In this document: one piece after another, positions 1-5,299 of the stretch
How the letters are laid out: each line of letters starts with the position of its first letter
How positions within the stretch are numbered: the stretch's first letter is position 1
Assembly (NCBI GenBank): GCA_026415275.1
Contig: JAOAHK010000204.1
Coordinates: 1 to 5,299 of the forward strand
Direction: 5' to 3'
Origin: Anaerolineales bacterium
Lineage (GTDB): Bacteria; Chloroflexota; Anaerolineae; Anaerolineales; UBA4823
Length of the DNA stretch: 5,299 nucleotides
Made by a program: the position numbers and the translations under genes
The notes under the pieces: model-generated
Told to the model about the DNA's origin: nothing
What the model saw: only the letters and a program-made list of their open reading frames with translations
Database searches by the model: none

Positions 1-352
1 CCCCAAAACTCAGAGCGTTCATCATCAGACTAAGCAAAAAAGCTTCTCGCCAACTCAGATAATTGACAGGAATCAGCTTCAAGAGGATCGCTTCTCCCAG
101 AAAGATCAGTCCTTCACCACACAACAAAGCCATTCCATACGCTCGATAGAAAACCGCTAGCCAAAACCATAGAAAAGGTTGGGTTGCCAAATTTATGAAC
201 AAACCGCTCAAGAGCAAGCTCTTGAGCGGTTTGTTCTGCCAGCGGGCAAAAACAGATAGAACAAGGCTTTCGCAGCCGAGGGTGATCAGCAAGGCAAACA
301 GCGGAGCAAAGGCTTTTATCGGCGTTTCCAGACCAGCACTAGAAATGCCCAA
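1..352 (-). CDS. Multi-pass membrane protein, partial (C-terminus off window), start uncertain
   Basis: A frame offset from the anchored-protein gene is open from about 352 to the left edge and reads as a hydrophobic membrane protein: KAFAPLFALLITLGCESLVLSVFARW, then NKPLKS, a second span SGLFINLATQPFLWFWLAVFY, a third MALLCGEGLIFLGEAILLKLIP, then VNYLSWRE and a fourth span AFLLSLMMNALSFG cut by the edge. Helices separated by short polar loops, with basic residues between them, argue for real coding. The layout resembles small membrane proteins I recall next to, or fused to, ADVG-type ectodomain proteins in Chloroflexota. No ATG occurs in frame before 133, which is inside the protein. Candidate starts are GTG 367, TTG 352 (used here), CTG 331 and ATA 319; the last would overlap the upstream TAA as ATAA. 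A frameshifted fusion with the upstream gene is possible but less likely, because that gene ends naturally in helix plus WKRR. Confidence 0.65.
   Translation of the reverse strand, partial: MGISSAGLETPIKAFAPLFALLITLGCESLVLSVFARWQNKPLKSLLLSGLFINLATQPFLWFWLAVFYRAYGMALLCGEGLIFLGEAILLKLIPVNYLSWREAFLLSLMMNALSFG
197..236. repeat. Perfect palindrome with 19-nt arms inside a coding frame
   Basis: Arms 197-215 and 218-236 are exact reverse complements separated by AA; as RNA this is an 18-bp stem with a 4-nt loop. The core CCGCTCAAGAG with flanking AACAAA/TTTGTT resembles a bidirectional terminator. It lies within the membrane-protein frame, where it encodes NKPLKSLLLSGLF without interrupting the frame. 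Because of its symmetry, the plus strand would encode almost the same peptide. Confidence 0.8.
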
Positions 353-843
353 AACGCCACCAGCCACAGGGAACCGCACACCGATAAACAGATCGGTGAA
401 GCGAAAGGGTCAAAAGCAAAGCGATTTTTGACCTGCAAATCGCTTTCGCGAACAACGACCGAATAATACGAATGAAAACCATACGGTGCGAAGGATTGGC
501 TGGTTAGGGTTCTACCATCTTCAAAGCTGGCTTCTAGGCGATAATACGGCTCCAGCCCATAAAAATAGATTGTGCAAACATCGTTCTGACAGTTCAAGCG
601 CTGGGGACCGATTTCGTCAATAGGTTGGGCATCGGAGCAATCTGGTTGTTGACATTCGTATAGCGTTGCCGATGCAATTACAAAACTCTGTTGGGGATCC
701 TCGGCAATGAACTTGAATTCCATTTCAGGTTTTAATCCAACATCGGCGCGGGCCGTGAAGGTGGGAAGGAAGGCAAGGAGAACTGTCCAGCAAATAAGCT
801 GTAACCATCTACTGTGGTCTCTCTTAGAAGGAAATCGTATCAT
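316..843 (-). CDS. Signal-peptide protein with four-cysteine ectodomain and C-terminal membrane anchor
   Basis: This encodes a 175-residue protein with a classic signal peptide: Lys/Arg-containing N-region, hydrophobic core at about 14-28, and cleavage expected after ARA (31-33), leaving a mature start at DVGLKPEMEF. The ectodomain carries two CX4C pairs (64/69 and 85/90) around the motif IDEIGPQRLNC, then GLEPYYRLEASFEDGRTLTSQSF and VVVRESDL. A transmembrane helix at about 151-172 is followed by WKRR, the usual cytoplasmic end, so the protein should be anchored with its domain outside. I recall Chloroflexota hypothetical proteins with the same 'ADVG.KP.MEF ... C..PDCSDA.P..E.GPQR..C' layout, but know no function. 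It follows the exported paralogs after a 133-base gap. Its 3' end overlaps the next frame, suggesting a coupled pair with that membrane protein. Confidence 0.88.
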   Translation of the reverse strand: MIRFPSKRDHSRWLQLICWTVLLAFLPTFTARADVGLKPEMEFKFIAEDPQQSFVIASATLYECQQPDCSDAQPIDEIGPQRLNCQNDVCTIYFYGLEPYYRLEASFEDGRTLTSQSFAPYGFHSYYSVVVRESDLQVKNRFAFDPFASPICLSVCGSLWLVAFWAFLVLVWKRR

Positions 844-851
844 CTAGTCAT

Positions 852-856
852 CTCCC
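852..856 (-). promoter_or_regulatory. Ribosome binding site of the ADVG-type anchored protein gene
   Basis: The minus strand reads CTCAGGGAGATGACTAG before ATG 843. The GGGAG core sits 8 nt from that ATG and decides the start. An ATG immediately after GGGAG is too close to it and opens only a three-codon frame. Confidence 0.65.
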
Positions 857-878
857 TGAGCAACAGGAAACCCCGACT

Positions 879-957
879 TGAGTTCGGGATAAACCACTGA
901 AGTCATCCATCACTCCAACAGCAAAGGACTCTCGCGGGTTAGTTTATCCCGAGCTCA
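879..957. repeat. Inverted repeat with 16-nt arms in the intergenic gap
   Basis: Arms at 879-894 and 942-957 (core GTTTATCCCGA and its complement) match at 15 of 16 positions across a 47-nt spacer. The one mismatch (883/953) is a G·U pair in plus-strand RNA but A·C in minus-strand RNA. A smaller hairpin (CCCGA 872-876 with TCGGG 884-888) overlaps the left arm, so the two structures exclude each other. It fills most of the 133-base gap between the genes at 977-1540 and 316-843, which otherwise holds no gene. It could be a regulatory RNA fold, a protein-binding site or the remnant of a small inverted-repeat element; no target-site duplication is evident. Confidence 0.6.
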
Positions 958-976
958 CATAATTTATAACTTAATT

Positions 977-1540
977 TTATCTCGTAATGAGCGGCAAATA
1001 CAGGCGAATAACGTCAGCAGGGCAGGTAATTTGCCCAGAATTGCTGTAATTCGCGCCGCTGGAATCGCGAGCGCGAATCGCATACGGATAGGTGTTTCCG
1101 AGAGCAGTGGGAGAATCGCTTTTGGGAAACCCGCAAGTGACCCCAAAACCCGGCTGAAACATTCGGTGGTTCAAGCTGATTTCATGCTGAAAGAACCCCT
1201 GCATATTTGCTCGCAGTCGGTTGTCGATCGAAAAGGTCATCGTCACGATATAGGAAGGGGCTACGTTGAGATGCACAGAATACCAATTGATGTAACAGAC
1301 TCCACTGCCGGGTACAGCGTTAACGCAAGTTGGAGAAAGGCTATCGATTGAGCCGCTGCCTTGGGGCTGAGATAAATCGGGATTTTCCCCATAAGAAGGA
1401 TAAACAGGGAGCGGAGTTGGGGCTAGAATTGGAGAGAAAGATCGAGATAAACCGTTAGCGCCAACAGATGTCCATAAACCGACAGCCAACAGCAACGCGA
1501 ATGCCAAGCTCAAAATAGCAAAGTTCTTGTTTCGTCTCAT
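977..1540 (-). CDS. Exported four-cysteine protein, paralog B, with YLPLI tail (function unknown)
   Basis: This encodes a 187-residue protein starting MRRNKN, with a hydrophobic core at about 8-27 and a plausible signal-peptidase site after VGA (26-28). A Pro-rich linker (APTPLPVYP, about 40-48) precedes the domain shared with the protein encoded at 1551-2105. Cysteines at 72, 82, 136 and 173 are spaced 10/54/37, against 10/55/37 in the paralog. Shared motifs are IDS, TC, CYINWY, PSY, MT, QGFFQ, GF.V.CG, LG..Y.Y.I.A.DS and CPA. Unlike its partner it ends DVIRLYLPLITR; similar 'YLPL...R' tails recur at the ends of secreted Chloroflexota proteins in my recollection, possibly as an envelope-retention or sorting signal (inference). 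The gene begins 10 nt after the upstream stop and has no convincing Shine-Dalgarno sequence, so it may depend on translational coupling. Disulfide formation outside the cytoplasm is likely. Confidence 0.87.
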   Translation of the reverse strand: MRRNKNFAILSLAFALLLAVGLWTSVGANGLSRSFSPILAPTPLPVYPSYGENPDLSQPQGSGSIDSLSPTCVNAVPGSGVCYINWYSVHLNVAPSYIVTMTFSIDNRLRANMQGFFQHEISLNHRMFQPGFGVTCGFPKSDSPTALGNTYPYAIRARDSSGANYSNSGQITCPADVIRLYLPLITR

Positions 1541-1550
1541 CTGGAACGGT

Positions 1551-2105
1551 TTAGGGGATAAATGCCGGACAATAAACTGCGCCGTAATTTGTAGTCTTTA
1601 AGTTACCACTATCTTCTGCAGCAATTGTGTAGTAGTAAACTCTACCCAAACCAGGCTTTCCTCCCGACCCTAAAGCTCCACATTCGACTTTGAATCCACG
1701 GTCGTACATGGTATGGGGGATATACAAAGAGGTTTGGAAAAAACCTTGTGTGTAAGCAACATTTCCTATTGCGTTCAAGGTAACGGTCATTGCAATCATA
1801 TAAGAGGGAGTTGCACTGACAGAAAGATAATACCAATTAATATAGCAAATATTCTGTTTAGCATCGGGTTGATAACAAGTTGCGGTGGGCGAGTCAATAA
1901 AACCGATATCAGGGCTATCTTCCGCAAGGGGTGAACTTTGGTTTGGGGAGGTAATTTGACGGATATTTCCGTCTTGCGTTTCTTGTCGAACGATTACCGG
2001 ATCTCCCGTCCCATCGCTTTCCTGGCCGCTTACGGTCAGAAATATGCCGAAGATTGTCCCAATAAGAACAAGAGCAACAGAAAAAACCAAGATCAAGCGG
2101 CGCAT
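1551..2105 (-). CDS. Exported four-cysteine protein, paralog A (function unknown)
   Basis: This encodes a 184-residue protein with a good Shine-Dalgarno sequence 8 nt before the ATG. The start MRR is followed by a hydrophobic stretch (about 4-26) that acts as a signal peptide or N-terminal anchor; no clear AxA cleavage site is visible, so it may stay anchored. A Ser/Pro/Asp-rich linker (about 27-70) leads to a domain of about 115 residues with cysteines at 77, 87, 142 and 179 and motifs CYINWY (87-92), PSYMIAMTV (100-108), QGFFQ (120-124) and VECG (140-143), ending CPAFIP. Alternating hydrophobic residues suggest a beta-rich fold, and four cysteines in an exported protein suggest two disulfides (inference). 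It is the first gene after the 2241-2269 promoter and lies 10 nt before its paralog at 977-1540, most likely in one operon. I recognise the general style from Anaerolineae hypothetical proteins but cannot assign a function. Confidence 0.87.
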   Translation of the reverse strand: MRRLILVFSVALVLIGTIFGIFLTVSGQESDGTGDPVIVRQETQDGNIRQITSPNQSSPLAEDSPDIGFIDSPTATCYQPDAKQNICYINWYYLSVSATPSYMIAMTVTLNAIGNVAYTQGFFQTSLYIPHTMYDRGFKVECGALGSGGKPGLGRVYYYTIAAEDSGNLKTTNYGAVYCPAFIP

Positions 2106-2113
2106 CGTTTGAT

Positions 2114-2119
2114 TCCTTT
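2114..2119 (-). promoter_or_regulatory. Ribosome binding site of the first small gene
   Basis: The minus strand reads GGAAAGGAATCAAACG before ATG 2105. The AAAGGA core lies 8 nt from the start codon, which supports choosing this ATG. Confidence 0.7.
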
Positions 2120-2240
2120 CCGGATCAAGAGGGAATAATTTAGATAATGATCCTTTTTATTAGAGAAAAACGTGGGGCAAAATGAAAATGGGAGGCGTAT
2201 TTATGGAGAGTTCATTCTGCCAATTATCCTATTGTTTACC

Positions 2241-2269
2241 TATATAATCTCATTTGTATTATTTGTCAA
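2241..2269 (-). promoter_or_regulatory. Sigma-70-type promoter driving the small-gene cluster
   Basis: On the minus strand there is a perfect -35 box TTGACA (2269-2264), a 17-bp spacer (2263-2247) and a -10-like TATATA (2246-2241) within an AT-rich stretch. A start near 2234 would give a leader of about 130 nt before the ATG at 2105. Its position just downstream of the ileS terminator and upstream of the first small gene fits. Consensus match and spacing are visible; actual use is inferred. Confidence 0.75.
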
Positions 2270-2307
2270 GGGTGAGTTAACGATCCAAAGATGAAAACAC
2301 CTGCAAC

Positions 2308-2349
2308 AGAAAGACATCCGAAACCTCATTCGATTTCGGATGCCTTTCT
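2308..2349 (-). terminator. Probable rho-independent terminator of ileS
   Basis: Two 16-nt arms (2308-2323 and 2334-2349) flank a 10-nt loop. They pair completely in the minus-strand transcript if one G·U is allowed (positions 2343/2314). The same pair is an A·C mismatch on the plus strand, which supports leftward use. The core is GGCATCCG with A-rich and U-rich outer arms (AGAAA...UUUCU), and the RNA continues with GTTGCAGGTGTTTTC. It lies about 110 nt past the ileS stop and before the next promoter, as expected for a boundary between transcription units. The U-tract is interrupted, so strength is uncertain. Confidence 0.7.
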
Positions 2350-2460
2350 CTCACGACACAAGAACTGCGGTATTTTTCCACCACTCTAAGAGATTGACCT
2401 GCCTCTTACGCTTTGAACAGACAAATGATTGCTGGACATCCTCCTCAAACAACCACTCTC

Positions 2461-5299
2461 TTACCGCTTGACCCCAATCAACACCTGATTGTCATCGATT
2501 TGATGGTTCTCCTGATAGCTATCTGGCGGCGGGGTTTCAGAAAGGAGATTGACCGTCAGCGTCTCGGCTTTGATGTAATCACCCCAAGTACGGAAGATCT
2601 CTGCCAACCTCTCGTCAGCTTGATAGTAGGTGCTGATGCGGTCTTCGATATTGAAGCCAGCTTCTTTGCGCATGGCTTGAATACGCCGCACCAATTCGCG
2701 GGCAAGACCTTCGGCGCGCAGTTCTGGGGTTACGTTGGTGTCGATGGCAACCGTTGCCAGCTTATCGAAGGCAACCGCTAAGCCCTCCGCAGGTTTGGTC
2801 TGGACAAGGATTTCACTCGGCTCTAACTCGATAGTTTGTCCATCCACTTGAAGCGGTACATTCAACCCGGCTTGCACCAGCGCTGCCACTTTTGCCGCTT
2901 CCATTTCGGCTAAGGCGGCGCGCACTTTGGGGAACTGCGCGCCATATTTGGGGCCAAGCAGCTTGTTATCCGGCAGGATTTGATAAGTCACCAACTGCTC
3001 GGCTTTCTCCACAAACTCGAACTCTTTGACATTCAACTCATCCTTGATGATCTCTACCAGTTCAGGCAGCAGGGTCTTGGTCTTGCCGGCATAGACCAGA
3101 ACCTTGGCGAGCGGTTGACGCACTTTGAGTGCGGCTGAATTGCGCGCACTCAAGCCCAAGCTGGCAATCTGACGCGCCAGCGCCATTTGCTCCTCCAGAA
3201 CAGTGTCCACTGCTGATTCGTCGCTCAGCGGCCAAGACGTATGGTGCACACTCTCATAAGCCGTTGGGCGCACGCTGCGCACCAGGTTTTGATAGATCGC
3301 CTCGGTGACAAAGGGGATGAACGGCGCCAGGAGTCGAATGAGTTTCACGACCACATGATAGAGGGTCGCATACGCCATCCCTTTATCCTGATCTTGTTCC
3401 GATTTCCAGAAACGCCGCCGCGAGCGGCGCACATACCAGTTCGTCAGGTCATCAAGCAGGGCTTCCAGTGCCAAGGTTGCCGTTAAACTATCGGAGTTTT
3501 CAAGAGCAGAGGTAACCACAGGGACTACTTGATTGAGGCGAGTCAGAATCCAGCGGTCGAGCAGGTTGTCGCTTTGTGGTGTGTTTCCTTCCGGGTAAGC
3601 CGGGTCAAACTCAAAGGTCGGCTCCCAACCGTCTAGACGGGCATAGGTTGCCAAGAAAGTATAAACATTCCATAGGGGGATGAGAAACCGACGACGGGCT
3701 TCATCACCACGATGGTAGCCGAACAGCAGGTCGTTTTCAGGCTTGTGGTTGCAATACAACCAGCGCATCACATCCACCCCCATCTTGTCGGCTGCCTCGT
3801 TGAATTCGATGGCATTGCCCCAGCTCTTGTGCATTGGGCGCCCGTCTTCGGCGAGCAGCGTGCCATAGCCGAAGTTCTCCAAGAAGGGCGGCTCACCGGC
3901 AATGACCGTAGCCATCGCCAGCAAGCTGTAGAACCAATTGCGGAACTGCCCGGGGAACGATTCGCTGATCCAATGTGCCGGATACCACTTGCGCCAGTAG
4001 GCCGGGTCGGAGCGATAGCGCAAGGTGCTAAAGGAAACGATGCCGGCATCCAACCAAGGATTGCCCACATCGGGGATGCGGCTCATCAGTCCAGCGCAAG
4101 CCGGGCAACGCAGCTTGACGGCATCGATGAAGGGCCGGTGAGGGGTATGATGATCGAAGATATCCAAACCGGCAACTGCCCGTTCCTGTAATTCAACCTC
4201 ACTGCCGATCACTTCATACTTTCCGCACTGATCACACACCCAAATTGGCAACGCCAGCCCCCAATAGCGCTTCTTGCTGATCATCCAGTCGTGCATGTTG
4301 CGCAGCCAGTCCATCTCACGCGCGTAACCAAACTCCGGAATCCAGCGGATCTGGTCAACGATATCCATGATCTGATAGCGCAGACTGCGCGCTTTTTCCT
4401 CTGGGGTGAGTTGTTCACGGGGTTTGTCATACACCTCGCCCATACTGATAAACCATTCGTCCACCAGACGGAAGATCAGCTCTTCTTTACATCGCCAGCA
4501 GGTTGGGTAACGGTGGGTGTAAGGTTCGACGTGATAGAGCAGCCCTTTGCGTTCCAAATCCTCGAAGATCGGCGTTGCAACCTTGGAGACGTGCATCCCG
4601 CTTAGCCAAGCAAAGCCATCGACAAAATAGCCCTCATCGTCCAAGGGGGCAACGATGGGTAAGCCAAATTGCTTGCCCAATTGGAAGTCCTCCGCACCAC
4701 AGCCGGGGGCAATGTGAACAATGCCGGTGCCCTCGGTTTCACCGACTTCGTCCCATAAGATCACTCGGTGAGCTTCGGCAGCGGTGAAGGGAATATCTTT
4801 GATCAGTTCCTGCATGGAGGTAAACCCACCGCGGCTTTGCGCGGCGGGCAAGTCGTCAAAGGGGCCAAAGTAATACCAACCTTCCATGGCGGTGCCGGAC
4901 AATTCCCCCAACACCTCATAGTCACCGCGCAGCATATCCAGCGTACCTTTAGATAAATAAAGGATTTGATCGCCTTGGCGCACTTTGGCGTAGGTCAAGT
5001 CAGGTCCAACGGCGGCTGCCACGTTGCTGGTCAAGGTCCACGGAGTGGTCGTCCAGACCAAGAGCGCTTCGGGAAGGCCGCTTTGCGCATCGCGGCGCGG
5101 CGGGCTGTCTAAGGCTTGCCCCTCGCGCAGTGGAAAGCGCAAGGTCACCGAGCGGTGGGTCAGCTCGGCATAGCCATCGGTGACGATCTCGTGCTGGCTG
5201 ATGCCGGTGGCACAGCGCGGACACCACGGCATGACATCGGCGCCGCGATATAACCAACCCTTCTCCCAGCACTTCTTCAGGAAGTACCAGATCATATAG
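2461..5299 (-). CDS. ileS: Isoleucine--tRNA ligase, type 2 (partial, N-terminus off window)
   Basis: Cytoplasmic class I aminoacyl-tRNA synthetase that charges tRNA-Ile and edits mischarged valine. The frame is open to the right edge and ends at TAA 2463-2461, giving about 945 visible residues; roughly 130, including the HIGH motif, should lie upstream. Numbering from the first visible Met (5295), I see a CPRC pair at 25-28, the editing-domain WTTTPWTL at 81-88, and GTGIVH..PGCGAED at 189-203, which keeps the His and final Asp expected in the editing pocket. Further on are CWRC at 266-269, a second Cys4 knuckle (354/357 and 397/400), a KMSKS-region variant PMHKSWGN at 487-494, the anticodon-binding helical domain (about 575-700), and a long C-terminal extension (LGLSARNSAALKVRQPL, KLLGPKYG, LARELVRRIQAMRKEAGF) typical of type 2 enzymes. 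The adenylation-site motifs are unusual: P and H replace K and S in KMSKS, and ESFPGQFRNWF stands where EGxDQxRGWF is usual. The frame is intact, so a pseudogene is unlikely. Confidence 0.95.
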   Translation of the reverse strand, partial: YMIWYFLKKCWEKGWLYRGADVMPWCPRCATGISQHEIVTDGYAELTHRSVTLRFPLREGQALDSPPRRDAQSGLPEALLVWTTTPWTLTSNVAAAVGPDLTYAKVRQGDQILYLSKGTLDMLRGDYEVLGELSGTAMEGWYYFGPFDDLPAAQSRGGFTSMQELIKDIPFTAAEAHRVILWDEVGETEGTGIVHIAPGCGAEDFQLGKQFGLPIVAPLDDEGYFVDGFAWLSGMHVSKVATPIFEDLERKGLLYHVEPYTHRYPTCWRCKEELIFRLVDEWFISMGEVYDKPREQLTPEEKARSLRYQIMDIVDQIRWIPEFGYAREMDWLRNMHDWMISKKRYWGLALPIWVCDQCGKYEVIGSEVELQERAVAGLDIFDHHTPHRPFIDAVKLRCPACAGLMSRIPDVGNPWLDAGIVSFSTLRYRSDPAYWRKWYPAHWISESFPGQFRNWFYSLLAMATVIAGEPPFLENFGYGTLLAEDGRPMHKSWGNAIEFNEAADKMGVDVMRWLYCNHKPENDLLFGYHRGDEARRRFLIPLWNVYTFLATYARLDGWEPTFEFDPAYPEGNTPQSDNLLDRWILTRLNQVVPVVTSALENSDSLTATLALEALLDDLTNWYVRRSRRRFWKSEQDQDKGMAYATLYHVVVKLIRLLAPFIPFVTEAIYQNLVRSVRPTAYESVHHTSWPLSDESAVDTVLEEQMALARQIASLGLSARNSAALKVRQPLAKVLVYAGKTKTLLPELVEIIKDELNVKEFEFVEKAEQLVTYQILPDNKLLGPKYGAQFPKVRAALAEMEAAKVAALVQAGLNVPLQVDGQTIELEPSEILVQTKPAEGLAVAFDKLATVAIDTNVTPELRAEGLARELVRRIQAMRKEAGFNIEDRISTYYQADERLAEIFRTWGDYIKAETLTVNLLSETPPPDSYQENHQIDDNQVLIGVKR

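Larger units (their letters stand above)
2106..2460. other. Intergenic region between ileS and the small-gene cluster
   Basis: This 355-base gap contains no convincing gene on either strand. Next to ileS, positions 2350-2460 show nothing I can name. The middle holds the putative ileS terminator (2308-2349) and a leftward promoter (2241-2269). The rest is an AT-rich leader of roughly 130 nt leading to the first small gene. Inside that leader is a short inverted repeat, GGATCA (2122-2127) with TGATCC (2148-2153), just before the ribosome binding site. I see no recognisable riboswitch or T-box element. Confidence 0.75.

Noticed and set aside
197..236. Simple terminator ending the transcript after the anchored-protein gene
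   Set aside because: The same bases are part of an open frame that continues as a plausible membrane protein on both sides, so a plain end-of-operon terminator is not the best explanation, although partial termination remains possible.
195..431. Plus-strand frame of 78 codons
   Set aside because: It lies antisense to two better-supported genes, has no signal or domain features, and its first residues simply mirror the opposite strand because of the palindrome at 197-236.
2413..2781. Plus-strand frame of 122 codons across the ileS 3' end
   Set aside because: It overlaps ileS coding sequence antisense, has no recognisable domain and no convincing ribosome binding site.
3768..4070. Alternative minus-strand frame of 100 codons within ileS
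   Set aside because: It lies in a different frame from the conserved synthetase motifs, and its Ser/Pro/Arg-rich composition is typical of a shadow frame.
3712..4191. Plus-strand frame of 159 codons within ileS
   Set aside because: It is the complement of strongly conserved synthetase codons in a GC-rich gene, where long antisense frames are expected.
2461..5299. Synthetase as a decaying pseudogene because of its non-canonical KMSKS
   Set aside because: The frame is uninterrupted, the zinc-knuckle cysteines, editing residues and C-terminal extension are preserved, and the key fourth-position Lys of the loop remains.
1..5299. CRISPR array, tRNA or rRNA gene, or insertion sequence
   Set aside because: No regularly spaced direct repeats, tRNA-like cloverleaf, rRNA sequence or transposase-like protein was seen on either strand.

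Overview
The window most likely comes from a Chloroflexota bacterium, probably of the Anaerolineae type. This rests on recalled family resemblance and not on a search: the style of the isoleucyl-tRNA synthetase, a short 'YLPLI' C-terminal tail on one secreted protein, and a small signal-peptide protein beginning 'ADVG.KPEMEF' after its predicted cleavage site. All recognisable genes lie on the minus strand, so transcription runs from high to low coordinates.

Region 2461-5299 is the C-terminal nine-tenths or so of an isoleucine--tRNA ligase gene (ileS, type 2/eukaryotic-like architecture); its N-terminus, including the HIGH motif, lies beyond the right edge. A hairpin at 2308-2349 looks like its terminator. 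Just past it, at 2241-2269, is a clear sigma-70-type promoter reading leftward (TTGACA, 17-bp spacer, TATATA).

Region 1-2105 holds a compact set of four small genes reading leftward from that promoter. The first two (1551-2105 and 977-1540) are tandem paralogs. Both are exported proteins with four cysteines at nearly identical spacing and a shared domain (CYINWY ... QGFFQ ... CG ... CPA). After a 133-base gap containing a 16-bp-arm inverted repeat comes a signal-peptide protein with a four-cysteine ectodomain and a C-terminal membrane anchor (316-843). Overlapping its end, and running off the left edge, is a reading frame for a multi-pass membrane protein. That frame has no ATG near its expected start and contains a perfect 19-bp-arm palindrome.

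Nothing here gives a biochemical function for the four small genes. The sequence supports a cell-envelope or secreted gene group whose members may act together outside or at the membrane. The ileS gene is a housekeeping neighbour in its own transcription unit. By eye it is clearly richer in G+C than the small-gene region, which is AT-rich, particularly around 1551-2300.
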